NCBI RefSeq assembly: GCF_937616625.2
Contig: NC_065575.1
Location: 2,673,501 to 2,737,500 of the forward strand
Reading direction: 5' to 3'
DNA length: 64,000 bases
Source: Mercurialis annua
Taxonomy: Eukaryota; Streptophyta; Magnoliopsida; Malpighiales; Euphorbiaceae
The first letter of the stretch is position 1. Each line of letters starts with the position of its first letter. The position numbers and the translations under genes are program-made. Under the pieces are notes generated by a model. The model did not search any database. It worked only from the letters and a program-made list of their open reading frames with translations, and was not told where the DNA came from. This document shows, piece after piece, positions 45,025 through 57,829 of this stretch.

Positions 45025-45205
45025 GGAACCTTCGTCTCGGTTTGTCCCCGGACAAAACTCTTCGTCTGGATTTATCCTCAGACGAAGAGCTTTGTCTTGA
45101 GAGGAACCAAGATAAAGCTTTCCGTCTAGGGACGAAGTCAGACGAAGAGCTTCATCTGAGTTCATCTCAAACGAAGGTCTATTTGTATGAGACGAACTCG
45201 GACAA
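45025..45205. repeat. GACGAAG/CTTCGTC word array
   Basis: About ten copies of CTTCGTCT, AGACGAAGAGCTT and decayed variants (GATAAAGC) in 180 bp. ORFs on both strands here are by-products of the repeats. Confidence 0.6.
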
Positions 45206-45884
45206 AGAGTAATGGTGGCATGGGGGCGGTGGGTAGGGTGACAGCGGATAAGGGCGGCGGCTAATGGCGATGGAAGTGGTAGGATATGATTAATTTGTTT
45301 TTCATTTTTGGTGTTTAATTGTGAAGAAAATTTAGGAAGAAGATGATGATGACGTGGCAAGCTGACATGGCATTGTAAGAGTATTGTGGAATGACAAGCC
45401 GAAGGAAGGAAGACGTGACTCGGACTCTGGCTACCACATAAGAAAATATTTTCCGGAATTCATATAGAAACAATGGAAGTCGCCTTGTATTTAGTAAGAT
45501 AGCCATTTTATAATGGCTTGAATTTGGTTACCAAAGTGCAACTCGAGCAAAGTTCAATAAGTTCTAGAATCTAATATCACTCTTTTAGCTAATAATAATA
45601 GGTGAAACTGAAAAAATAATAAATCAAACTAATAAAATGTTAAGACTATGATATATTTAACATTCCAGGTATAGTTGTAGGTATATTAGAATATTTTAAC
45701 TTAATTATTATAATTGATTTACTTTTGGCCAATAATAATAAGTGACATATTAGCATAAACTTTTCTGTCATTTTTGGTTGTCAATATTGAACAATCATTC
45801 AACACCAACTTTGTTTAATAATTTTTATTCCAATTTTGTTTGACAACTAACTTATGTTATAGTTTATTTAATCTCTTAATCCAG

Positions 45885-46119
45885 TTTTGAACACAATTAA
45901 TAATCATTTAGTAGTTCAAACATACAATATCACAACATACAAATTATGTGATTATGAGAATGCCTTAAACAATGACACATTCCAACGGTCAACTACTAAT
46001 CTATCAAAACACTGATACATTTGGAGTCACAGTAGCTGTTCCTCTATTAAAAGAAGAATTTACATATTTTTTTCTCTGGAGATTATGATGGTGATCAATG
46101 CAAAAACGGTATGCATTTC
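45885..46119 (+). pseudogene. Broken duplicate of phytocyanin exon 2
   Basis: Matches exon 2 of the phytocyanin gene (57216 onward) from its splice acceptor to GGTATGCATTT, where similarity stops. An extra A (TCAAAACACTGA, about 46009) shifts the frame into a stop, and other substitutions change residues. The similarity also covers about 170 bp of upstream intron (from about 45714). No exon 1 is present, so this is a partial segmental copy, not a retrocopy. Confidence 0.9.
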
Positions 46120-46682
46120 CAAAGTTTCTAAAATTTCCATCGTAAGTGTCTATATAACCTCTAATTATATATAAAATTAATCATAAGATGTCTAAGTTAA
46201 TTGATTGAATTAATTAAGACAAATAAGGCTAATTATTTACTAACTCTAAAGTTAATTTTATATATGTACAATAACGAGTAACAAGGTCCGAAAATATATC
46301 ATGCAAGAAATAAAATAAATCTAAGTCTAAAGCGATTTTATGGTGTGATCATTAATTTTAAAAAACTAAAATAAAACTCTAAATGTCCACCTAAAGTCTA
46401 AATGTCCACCTAAAGTTAATTTTAGGAAATTATCATCTTTATTTATACAACCACTAATTATATTTTAATTAAAGCTGTTGTTGCTAAATGAATTAGTTTT
46501 AATTAAATGTCAATTTGTCTAATCTAAACACTAATTATAAATTAATTAATTAATTAAAATTGCGATCATACATCCAATTTTTACTATATCATAATTGTTA
46601 CACATTACAATTTACAATAAACCGCATAAAATAAAATAAAAATAAAGATAAATTAATTTGGGCCGGATGGCCCAACTATCAT
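46120..46682. other. Intergenic, no gene recognised
   Basis: AT-rich. Only a short tandem CTAAATGTCCACCTAAAGT near 46380-46420. Confidence 0.4.
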
Positions 46683-46691
46683 ATTATGCAA

Positions 46692-47471
46692 GGGGCGATG
46701 ACAAAAGTACCTAAAATTTTAAAAATATTTACAAAAGTACCAGTAAACTTTTTTTATTTACAAAAATACGACTGATTTAAAATTAATTACAAAAGTACCA
46801 AAAAATGAAAATTAATTACAAAAGTACGATTTGTATAACGTCGGTATAATTATGGTATAATTTTGGAATACTAAAACTATAAATCAGATAATTTAAAAAT
46901 AATGTTTGGTTTATTATTGGTATAATTTCAGTATATTTTTGGTATATTGATTATAAATTTTTATATATTTTTTCTAGTTGCTAACATGTATATTTTTTTT
47001 TATATGTACTTTTCACTATAGTTGGTAATAAACTAGAGAATTTGTATATTGTTGGTATAATTTTAGTATACTGTTAGGGTAATATTTAGTGTGCGATGTG
47101 GTGTAATGTTGATGTAATAATAAAATTTCAGTATATTTTGATTTGTACACTTTTGGTATACTGTTGGTATAATTTTGGTATATTATTAATTTAATTTTTA
47201 GTATACAATTTGATGTAATTTTGGTAAATTTCCATTTAATATTAATAAAATCTCAGTATGTATAATGTCGGTGTAATTTTGGTATAATGTTGATATAATG
47301 TTAGTTTATTAGTATACTGACATTATACCCACAGTATACACCGTATGTTTGATATTATTTTTTATTTTTTTGTACTTTTGTAAATATTATTAATATTTTT
47401 GTAAATGAAAAAAGTCAACATGTAGTTTTGTAATTATTTTCATTTTTTTTGGTAAATGGTGTAATTTCCTC
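46692..47471. mobile_element. Non-autonomous Mutator-like element with GGTATAATTTT word array
   Basis: A perfect 9-bp duplication ATTATGCAA (46683-46691 and 47472-47480) flanks weakly inverted ends (GGGGCGATGAC, GTAATTTCCTC). The interior 46830-47340 repeats GGTATAATTTTGGTATA and near variants, about 20 times. No ORF. Confidence 0.72.
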
Positions 47472-47871
47472 ATTATGCAATTGCAAGGCAATTGCAAAAT
47501 GTGGCCCATTTAAAATAAGCAATTGCAGAACGTGAACAACAATAAGGAAATGACAAACCAGTGGGATGAAATCACAGGAGATCAGTGGCGTAGTGAGAAA
47601 CTAAATTTAAGAGGGGCAAAATGTACTATTTTAGTATTTTTATAAATAATATTTAAATTTTAAAATTTATTGAAATTAAGGGAGTCAATCTATAATATTT
47701 TCTAGATAGTTGATACAAATAAAAATAAATTTTACGTAGGAAATTGTATTTTTTTAGAAAAATAAAAAGAGCAAATGCTCCTCTTACCATGCATGTGGCT
47801 CCGCCACTGCCGGAAAGGGACGATGTACCATAGAGGGTACCAACATCGGAACCATTCAGAAAACCTCAAGG

Positions 47872-48091
47872 CGTAGATGAGTTGGTAAGGCGCTCTTCTA
47901 ACTTAAGTGAAATCGTAGGTTTGAAATGTGCTCATGTATGCAGCCGTTTAAAACTTGGGGCCAGAGTTTGCCTCCCGCAAGGGATCTACACGGTTCGAGT
48001 GGGGATTAGTCTGAATGTGGAAGGTTTAAAGGTGCCGTCTAATAATTGAGACTCAGGAAACCTCATAAACCCTGTACCAAAAAAAAAATTA
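47872..48091 (+). mobile_element. tRNA-derived SINE with A-tail
   Basis: A box GGCGTAGATGAGTTGGTAAG, B box GTAGGTTTGAAATG, body shared with 40978-41213, and a terminal A-run at 48081-48089. Confidence 0.75.
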
Positions 48092-48555
48092 TATTCAGGA
48101 GGGTCGAATAGTTTTTTAATAGGCAATATATTGTTCGTATTTTTTGATAATTTATTTAGGCTAAACGGTATATTATTAATTACTTAAAAATATTTTAAGT
48201 CAAATAATATCGTTGGATTAAAAAAATACTCACATCAACATCAAATATTACTATAATTTAATTTATTAAATATTAATTAAAAAATTAAAATAGATAACTA
48301 TATTATTAAAAGAATTCAATTCTCATTTTCATACAAATTTTTCATAAACATACCAACAAATCAATTTTATTTTTTAAAAAATGTTGTAATACAGTAAGTG
48401 AAAATAAAAAAAAATCTAAAACTCTAAAAATTAAACAAATGAATTTTTAGTAGTGAAAACAAAAACAAACCCTAAAATTTGGAAAGAAGGCCCATAACAT
48501 ATTAACACAGGAAAGGCTTATATTGGGCCTTCAAGCTCTAGTTTGGATTGTAGAG
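48092..48555. other. Intergenic, no gene recognised
   Basis: AT-rich, nothing identifiable. Confidence 0.4.
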
Positions 48556-50745
48556 AAAAATTGACAAATACCCAATATGAGTAAAAATATTGTAAATTTT
48601 ACTAAAGCAAAAAAGAAAATTGACAAATACAATTTCTAATTTTGATTTTGCGGAAATAACATTTCAATGTTAAAAAATACGGTAAAAATAAAATAAGGAA
48701 AAAGTTGTTACTAAAATCAAAGTCTCCTACAAAATCTCAAACTACCATAATCGAAAATATTTAAAAGAATCTTTAAGAATCATTGATTATAATAATAGTG
48801 TATTTAATATTTGATTTCCATGTATAACGGCAGTTATAGAAACAAAATTCTCCTACAAAATCTCAAACTAACATATATAGAAAATATTTTCAAATTTTTT
48901 TAACAATCATCAACTATAACAACTATTTGTTTAAATTAAATTCTCATATATAATTTTGTTACCTTATTAATTTATGACCAATTATTTTTTTAAATGGTTT
49001 TAATTAATTGTTTAATGCTAAATTTTGTTATTATTTTTTATTAACGTACGTAACCCCTTTCCATGTTATATATAAATTTACTAATTTAACGGGTTTTTTA
49101 TATGGACTAACAGTTAACTTTCAATTAACTAATAGTTTAATACTACTACTTATAAACATCAATTTGTCTTTTTATAACTTAATATTTTGTTGAAAAAATA
49201 AAAACAACCAAACTATGTAAAATAACATTATGCAGTTAACATAACATGCAGTTAACTAGTAGGATATTTTTAATTAATTAATCGTTTATTGTTAGCACAC
49301 CTATAGTAAATACAATTTATACACAAACACATTTATTTAAATCAAATGAAAATATAACATGAGAAAATTGCCTAACTGGTAACCAAAATGTATTATATGT
49401 TCGACAATAATAAATGTTTTCATAAACAAGGCAATTACAACTGTTTTCGTTTGAAAATAAAATCAAAACTTAAATCTTCCAATCTGTCAAAAAATCTAAT
49501 CCTATTGCATCCCCTTCAGCTTTGGTTTCGGTTCCACCTTTTTACCGCTGTCAAAGAAAAACATTGGTGTACTGTCAGTTTACACATAGTTAACCATTGG
49601 TAAACTACATCTAATAAAAAATGTTATTAACATTATAAAGTAATTTTAGATAAATCTAACAACAATATATACAAACATTTAACAATACACCAGTAATTTA
49701 AAAAATGATTTAATATTGCAATAAAACAAGTTAATGATTAGTTAACCATCAAACAATATCTAGTATCCCTTAATTATTCCAAGTTAACATTAGTTAACCA
49801 TCAGACAACATATAATCTTTAATTATTCCAAGTTAACTATTAGTTAACCATCAGCCAACATATAATATCCGTAATCGATACATGATTGATCCACACAGAA
49901 AAGTTACCACAACAACTATCAATTAATAGTGTACCAATAGTTACCTAATGGATAACTAACATGGATACTGACATTAATTATTTTTTAAAAATGCAGGAAT
50001 GACAACGTTAAAGGTTGTTGTTTATTATAAGATCAAAGGAATTTTAATTAAAGACGATGCGGAATTCTGAACTCTAAAAGCAATAACTTATAAGGAATTT
50101 TTAGAACAATTACCTTGACATCAACGGGCGGAGGAGCAATCGGTTTGTTCTTTTTCACGACATTGACAATGAAATCCTCGAAATCATTGTCACTCCCTTC
50201 TTCTTCTACATGAACTTCAATATAAAAAAACAAAGACGATTCAAAAACTTCAAAAATAAATTGTAGAAGAAAAATAACCCACCACTGCCAAGACCTCCCG
50301 CCGACCTCCACGTCCGCCATCGAATCTTCCAACTCTTCCACGACCGCCGTTGTATGTTTCGCAAGAGGAAAGGAGATGCGGACCGCCGTAGGAAAAGAAA
50401 AAATGGTTGGAGGAAAAGGAAAAAGAGAGAAACAATTAAAATAAAATAGAAAGATTTGGTTAATGGGGTAATTGAGAGAAATATGGCAAAAATCTATGAA
50501 AAATCTAAGAGAAATGGAAAGATGCAAATCAATTATGATAGGTTATCAATAATGAGAAAATCATGGGAGGTTACCATTTTGGGTAGTTGTATTTTATTAA
50601 TTTAAAAAGTATCTTTATGCAAAGTAAAATCATGAAATTCAAATTAAAAATTTGTTAATAGTATAATTCAAAATGGACTTTTGCTCCAGTAAAATTCAAA
50701 ATAAAATGCCTTAAGCTAGTAATCTGAGTAATTTTCTCTTTTTTT
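48556..50745. mobile_element. Possible Mutator-like element carrying GTTAACCAT words and an exon-like fragment
   Basis: Ends resemble each other in inverted orientation (left TTTTACTAAAGCAAAAAAG; right CTTTTGCTCCAGTAAAATT). The interior 49080-49960 repeats AGTTAACCATCA-type words. Bases 50100-50400 on the minus strand have exon-like coding (GSDNDFEDFIVNVVKKNKP) with splice-like borders but no known family. Target duplication not found, so borders are tentative. Confidence 0.35.
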
Positions 50746-50879
50746 TAAGAGAAGATAATAAAAATATTCAAAAAATGGAAGAAAATAACAAAAATGCTAA
50801 ATTTGTTGAAATATTACATGAGCACCTCAAAAAGCTGAAATTTTACCTATAATACCTTCCCAATGAGGATGCAACACAT

Positions 50880-52050
50880 GGCACTCACAAAACAAGTCAA
50901 AAAAAGTCAAAAACGCGTCAGAATAGGTCAAAAACGCGTCAGAAACGCGTCTCACATGTGTCTGCCACGCGCATCATAGCTGTGCACCAATCACGCGTCA
51001 GTTTGTCAAAACTATTCAAACATGTATCATTTATGTATCTGTTATGTATCAAGGACATATTTGATTATTATTTTTTTATTTTTCTTTAACAAAAATAAAT
51101 AAATAAATAAATAAATATATTATTAATATGTATTATTTATGTGTCTCGAAGGTGTATGTATAATATATTTTAAATTAAAAGATATATGTATCACATATTT
51201 TAATTAAAATTCACGCATTAAATAATATCAATAGCCTCTTATAATAATCCATCAATTTTAATATAAAAATTACAATGTATAAATTATACATCAAACATGT
51301 ATCTATAATGTATCATAACTTAACATTTATGTTATAACAAAATTACAAAAAAAATTTAGTCTGCAATGTATCATAAGAGGGAATGCTTTACTCATGGTCT
51401 CATTTTCTAACACTCTCTCGAGCATAATAATTAAATTGACTTGTGATCAAAGATGAACTAGCGTTAACATATAATTATCACTTGTATGGGCTACTCCACT
51501 AGTTTAAAAATTGATTGATGTATCTACGATGTATCAAAGATGCATCGGTAATGTATTATTGATGTATTTATGATGTATCAATAATGTATCTATAATGTAC
51601 CGGTGGTACATCTATGACGTATCAGGTGATGTATCTATAATGTATCATTAATGTATATGTATAGTATTTTTATTTGAATTGTATATTTAACGCATTGAAT
51701 ATATAATTTACGGGTAGTTGAAATGTATCTATAATATATATTAAAATAAAAATATGCCACATGCTCTGTAATTTGTATAAAATATTTATCAATGATACGT
51801 ATTAAGGATATATTTATCATGTTTTAATTGTATATGAAAGATGTATCTAACAAATACATCTAAAATGTATCTGATATGTATAAGCTGTTTTTGGTATGTA
51901 TTGATGATGTATCGGAGATGTATGGATATGCATAAGAAATGTGTCGAAAATGTATTTTGGAGGCATTGAGGTACCATCATTGACGAAGTGACGCATATAC
52001 TATTAAGGATATTATTAATGTATTTATGATGTATCAGTAATGTATCTTTA
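50880..52050. repeat. ATGTATC word array
   Basis: GATGTATC, AATGTATCT and the like occur dozens of times, densest at 51510-51660 and 51840-51960. Bases 50920-50960 repeat AAAACGCGTCAGAA. Non-coding, probably one element with the following GAGAAC array. Confidence 0.6.
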
Positions 52051-52169
52051 TAATTTATAATTTTAATTTTTTTTATTACTTAATAAAAATTTAGGGATCT
52101 TTTTTCCCTTTTTTTCTCTTCTTCTTCTTTTTTTTTCCTTTCCCTCCGCCATGGATTCTATGCCGCCGG

Positions 52170-52440
52170 TGCCGTTCTCAGTCTGAGAACAAACCTGTTC
52201 TCAGACGAGAACAGATCCGTTCTCGTCTGAGAACAAGTGAGAACGGGATTCTCACCTGTTCTCAGACGAGAACGGATCTGTTCTCGTTTGAGAACAGGTC
52301 GTTCTCAGACGAGAACACGTCGTTCTCGTCTGAGAACAATTTTTCTCAGATGAGAACACGTCGTTCTCGTCTAAGAACGATTTCTCAGACGAGAACGACC
52401 GTTCTCAGACTGAGAACGGTCGTTCTTGTTTGAAAATGAC
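52170..52440. repeat. GTTCTCAGACGAGAAC palindrome array
   Basis: About eleven copies of a 16-bp palindrome, GTTCTC(AGAC/GTCT)GAGAAC, separated by 4-8 bp spacers such as ACGTC. Strong potential to form a cruciform or hairpin. Followed by a GGCGGC-rich stretch. No ORF of interest. Confidence 0.85.
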
Positions 52441-52444
52441 TTTC

Positions 52445-53580
52445 TGGGCAGCGGCGGCAAGGGATTCCGGGCGGCAGCGGCGGGCGGCGGCAAGTGATGA
52501 ATAATTAGGCATCCAAAAAGCAAGTGATTTTTTTTCCAATTATGTGCCACATGTAAGGCTGAGATCAATTAGGTATGCAATGTAATATTAATCAGTTATC
52601 AGCTCAAACAAGTAAAGAAAAAATTAGCAATGATGAAAGAATTTGGAAGCCTTAACATTTTTGTAAGAAAGGCCCTTATTTAGCCCATTCCTGTAATTTT
52701 TTCTTTTTTTAAACACCTATTTTCAGCAAATTGTTTATAAAAATACGTTTCATTCGTAGATTATTGGTAGATGGTGTATTTTTATAAAAAAAAATATATT
52801 TGCAATAGCAACAAATTAGAGCATATTTTTACAAAAATTTCAAAAAAAAAACATATGGAACGTAATTTTCTTCTCTAATTTAAGCAAACTAAAAACCCGT
52901 GTTGTAGCATCACCAATGGAAGACTTAACTGATGAATAGGTTGTGAAAATTAGAGAGGCAGCGATTGAGTTTAAATAAAGTAACTCCACTTCTCTCGAGT
53001 TACTACTAGATCTGATAACGTCTTGCTCATTCTCCATAAAAGAGATTCAAATTCTTTAATCACAAGGGACTGTCTAATTGAGAAAAAAATAAAAAATTGT
53101 CGACGAGGGATACAAAATTCTGACCTAATTTAACTAATAACAAATTCCACAAACATATTAAAATTTTGGATATAAATTTATATTTCCTAAAACTACAATT
53201 ATTTTTTTCCTAAAATACAAATAAAGAAAATCATAACAAAATATAATTGGGACAATTCTCGAATTCTACTTTTGAAAATTATTACAGCGGGACACACTTT
53301 TTGTAAATAATGACATCTCACATTTTTTTATTCTTTAAATTGCCTTTTTAATTTTAAAAATATCCTTTTTATTTTTTTATTAGTGTTTTTATATTATATT
53401 TATGATATATTTATATTGTATTTATAGTGAATAAATTCTGGTTAAAAATACATTTTTATAAATATTTTATGAAACTGGATATCAAATATAATTAGCAATT
53501 TATCATCTAAATTTTAGAAAATATTAGGACAGTTTGAAGATAATCCTAGCATAATTAGCAAATAATTAGCAAGAAAAAAG
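52445..53580. other. Upstream region of the phytocyanin gene
   Basis: AT-rich, no gene seen. The nearer part is presumably promoter. Confidence 0.35.
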
Positions 53581-53583
53581 GGG

Positions 53584-53591
53584 TATATAAA
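53584..53591 (+). promoter_or_regulatory. Likely TATA box of the phytocyanin gene
   Basis: TATATAAA about 115 bp upstream of the ATG. Compatible with a roughly 80-base 5' UTR. Confidence 0.6.
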
Positions 53592-53704
53592 GTTTTATTA
53601 AAAAGAAGATAAGAGTTCCATTAGGAATAGACAACTCCTTTATTTCTAAGAATAGGAAATTAAACTCCACACTCCTCTTTTATGCTCACTACTCTCCAAC
53701 ACCA

Positions 53705-56235
53705 ATGGAACATCAAACATTAACTCATCTCTCTCTATCCTTCTCTTTTCTTCTTCTTTTTAGTTTTTCATTAGCATCCGCTTACAAGAATTACACAGTT
53801 GGGGACTCCTTGGGTTGGTATGATATCACTGAAAATCCTAACATCAATTACCAAAAATGGGCTGATCCTAAGAACTTCAGTCTGGGTGATTTCCTCAGTA
53901 AGTTTTCTTTTCGATGTTTATCGTTTCCGTTTCTTATATTTTGAAAAATATTATTTTGCGGTTTCCGTTTTCGTTTCCGTGCAACAAAGGTACTAACATG
54001 TTCATATTTTAACTTAGTTAAGCATATATGAAAACTTGATTGATCTTCTTATTTGATTGGATTATTATTGATTTGAATTTTTGTGATTATAATCAAATAA
54101 GGAAAGAAAATTTATATTTTAAATTTGATCACATAGTGATAAAGAAGAAAAACAGAAGGTCTCTAGCTTCCACATATTTCTGTTCCCTTATCATGATATT
54201 CATGATTTTTTTACTTTGCTTTTAGCTTTCTATTGCTGAATTTAAAGAAATTGTGGAGTTCACATAAGATAGGATAACAAGCATTTAAGATGCTCTATCT
54301 ACTTTACTAATTCACATGTTTTTCTAGGAGATATAATCTTTGTATAGAATTATTGAAGTTAAAAAAAATTGTCAACTTAATTTAATATTCCATTTATCTT
54401 ATTCTATTTTACTATAAACTTTTTATGTATTGTTTAAGATAATTTAATAAAAAGAAGTATATTTGTATTGTGATATATACTCTAATATTATGTTAAATAT
54501 CACATATTTTATTAAAATAAATTTCAAAAATAATTAATTAAAGACGGTAAAAATAGAAGTATCAAATTAAAAGTATACTATAAATAAAAATTATCAACTA
54601 AAATAAGAAAAGAAGGTATTATTTTTATTCTATTTTTAAGCTCTTAAAACTATTTTGGTTGAATTTGTAATTGTTGCTTTGCGCGAGATAAGCCCCAATA
54701 TAACTCATTTCGTTATTGAGGTTTAAAAGGGTATTTTAAAAAAAATTATTATTTAAGTCTCAAAAACTATAATTGAAAAACAGCATATTAGAAATATTTT
54801 TCAAGAAGCAAATTTGGAGAACTCCAAGCTCATAAGAAAAATTAAGTCAAAAAATTAATTAAACAATAATTATAAAGTGGGATTGTGAATTTATATTGTT
54901 TATTCTATTTTTCCCCCAAGTGATATGAGATCTAGGATAGTTGTCAGTGGAACAGCTAAACTCAAAAAAGTAAAAGATTAAGAAAGAACTAGACAGTACA
55001 CTGATTGCCAATCATCCCAACTGTAATACATGTTTCTAAAATAATTGCCAACTACTACAACTTAGCTTTTAGTCTTCCCTTTTTTTTTAGTGTTTTTGTG
55101 TTGAAAAATATGCAAAAATAACCCTCATATATATTTTATTGGCATCTCATGTATTTCGAATCTAAAATATGATCCTAACGTTGTAAAAAATTTCAAAAAA
55201 AGACAAAAAAATGATGGCGTTAGACAGAAATGTGTACGACATTAAACGAAAATGTTAATAAAAGGGTCATTTTTAATACTTTAGGTTCATTTTTGAGATC
55301 CAAAATACATAAATTGCCAACATAAAACGCAAGCTATATATTAGGGTTATTTTTACATCTTTTCCCTTCTTTTTTAACTCTTGCTCTTCAATAAAGAAAA
55401 GAATAAACTCTATGGTATAATTGAATGAGATAGATAATCAAGATTCTTACATCAACTTAACTTTATTCATTGTCATGATCTTTTAGACATTTTTATGAGA
55501 TACGATTTAATTTACTTTTCTCTAATAATTGTAATTGTATTTTTATTATTTTATAATATTTAATTGCTCAGATTTTATTTTGAAGGTTCATAGATTAAAT
55601 TCTATAATATGATTTTTATAGTTATATTTTAATTATTTTTAAGTCTTTTAAAAAAATTGCACAAACCAAACGGACTAAACAATTAAATTAAAGCAACTCA
55701 AACCGAAACAGTTTAATTATTTTATTTTAAAGTTTTTCAAAAATAGTTTGTATTAGTTTCAAACTTTTGGAAAATTAAAAAACTGAACTACGTACATTTA
55801 ACACAAATTTTTACTAACACAATTATTGTCTTAAATTATATTCATATGTAAGATTTTATATTCAACAATATTTATTTTTATGTTGTAATAGAAATATATT
55901 TGTATACATAATTAATTTCAGTAATTTTTGAAATAAATTGGAGTTAAAATACCTATTTTATATATGCGGTTAGTTTCTTTCATTACAATTAAAGTAAAAA
56001 TTGAATTTATAATATCATTAGATTATTGTTTAGTTTATAACAAATGAATCTGAAGTCGGTGTCTTCACATGGTACAGTTGATCTAAGACATACCATGTGA
56101 CAGGCAAAAGCGACAAAAGTGGTTGCTTCAAGACAACACTAACACTCTCTTCTTTTAACCTGTCACTATATGATTGGTTTTGTCGCCAAAAATATCACTG
56201 AGTTATTTTATTTTATTTTCTTTATTTTAGTGCTA

Positions 56236-56276
<41 letters not shown>

Positions 56277-57712
56277 TCTCTCTTTAAACTGTCTAAAGAT
56301 ATTATTTATTGGAATAATTCTCATGATATATTTGTTGATTTCCTGCAACTTTTCTGCCATAATTTGTTGTTTTCTACATTTACAAATTTATAATTTTTTT
56401 ACTAGTATGTCTTTTATGCAAATTCTGTACAACATTCCATGCGCTTAACTAAATATTCGTGTAATATATGTAGCATAATGATTTGATATGCTTTTATAAG
56501 TTATAAGAAAATTAAATTTTAATAATGAACCGCAACTATTCAAAAAAAAAAAACTATAACCCAAGCGGCAATATATATAATTTGTAACTAAATTTTTAAT
56601 TATATTAGGTTAGATGTTCTCGATGTGGTTCGAAATTTAATGTTGTAATATACTCATAACTATGTTTGCTCTGTCATTTTTTTCGAACGTTGTCAAGTAT
56701 ACCCATGCACATTTTTTAGCTTATGTGACGCAACGTTGTATATACTAAGTAGGACAATTCTTTACATGTTGACGTATATTACACCATGCCATCTCTAAAC
56801 ATGTTATGAATATCTGATTAAGGTCAAAAATGATGAATCAAACATAGAAATTTTAAAATTATTGTATAGTTGGCAAAGTGGATATAATTATGGCTAGATA
56901 AGTACATTTTACTTGATTTACTTTAGCTAATAATAATGATAGGCGATATATTAACATAAACTTTTATGTCGTTCTTGGTTGTCAATGTTTTTTTTTTTTT
57001 TTTGATAATTGGGAAGGGGGAGCGTTTGTGGGAGGATTTGAACCCACGACCTTGGCATTTGCTGCCCAGCGCTTATACCATTTGAGCTACAGCTCGTTGG
57101 TTCTTGGTTGTTAATATTGAACAATCATTCAACACCAACTTTATTTAATAAATTTTATTTCAATTTTATTTGACAACGAACTTACATTTTATTTTATTTT
57201 AATCTCTTAATGCAGTTTTCAACACCAATAATAATCATTCAGTAGTTCAAACATACAATGTCACAACCTACAAATTATGTGATTATGACAATGCCCTAGA
57301 CAATGACACAGTACAATGGTCAACTACTGATCCATCAAACACTGATACATTTGGAGTTACAGTCCCGGTTCCTCTATTAAAAGAAGGTCTTACATTTTTT
57401 TTCTCTGGAGATTATGATGGTGATCAATGCAAAAATGGTATGCATTTTAAAATTAATGTTACTCATGGTAAAGGATTGCCGGAAAGTCTAAAAGATCCGG
57501 CCGATCAGGCGCCTGCACCGAATAGTCCTGATATATCCGGAGATGATACGGTACCGGATACTATTGTACCAGCCAATTTCGATCATCCGAAACAGGTAAG
57601 CGATGAGGATGACATGCAGGATTCGGGATCTATTTTATTATATTCAAATTTCTTGGGGAGGAAATTGAACGGGATTTTGATTTTAGTTTGGGTTATATGC
57701 TTGTTTCAATGA
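53705..57712 (+). CDS. Phytocyanin / early nodulin-like protein, GPI-anchored
   Basis: Two exons, 53705-53897 and 57216-57712, joined by GT(AAGT)...(TGC)AG with fitting phase: 229 residues. A signal peptide (hydrophobic LSFSFLLLFSFSLASA) is followed by the phytocyanin start YTVGDSLGW, the usual intron position after GDFL, and NNNHSVVQ. Where blue-copper phytocyanins have Cys and His ligands this protein has FFFSGDYDGDQCKNGMHF; the ligand Cys and second His are replaced (Ser and Asp/Gln region), so copper binding is doubtful, as in early nodulin-like proteins. An acidic/Pro region and a hydrophobic C-terminus (NGILILVWVICLF) suggest a GPI anchor. A GTAAGC at 57596 could act as an alternative donor. 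Role probably at the plasma membrane or wall. Confidence 0.9.
55112..55363. mobile_element. TIR MITE in the phytocyanin intron
   Basis: The left end (TGCAAAAATAACCCTCATAT) is the inverse of the right end (ATATATTAGGGTTATTTTTA), and TTGGCA boxes also mirror each other. No ORF. Confidence 0.65.
56987..57099 (-). mobile_element. Short tRNA-derived SINE with target duplication
   Basis: Minus strand: GAGCTGTAGCTCAAATGG (A box), GTGGGTTCAAATCCTCCCAC (B box), a short body and an A-tail (the T-run at 56988-57002). Flanked by GTTCTTGGTTGTCAAT (56971-56986) and a copy with one change (57100-57115). The paralogous segment near 45770-45790 lacks it. Confidence 0.9.
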
Positions 57713-57829
57713 GGTAAATAATATCCTGGATATAGTATGTTCAATTCATTTATTTATTTGTTTTTGTGATATTATATATAGAGAACTCCTTGTATTCAAT
57801 ATAAATATAAATTACACTAATAAAATTAA

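Larger units (their letters stand above)
53898..57215 (+). other. Phytocyanin intron
   Basis: 3.3 kb, AT-rich. Holds a MITE (55112-55363), an (AT)n run (56238-56270), a MITE-like palindromic stretch at about 56590-56900 and a SINE (56987-57099). No second gene seen. Confidence 0.75.

Noticed and set aside
45009..45360. ORFs on both strands rich in SSDEE or RLxxSxD
   Set aside because: By-product of the GACGAAG word array.
57020..57095. tRNA gene
   Set aside because: Good A and B boxes, but the acceptor stem does not pair and an A-tail plus target duplication mark it as a SINE.
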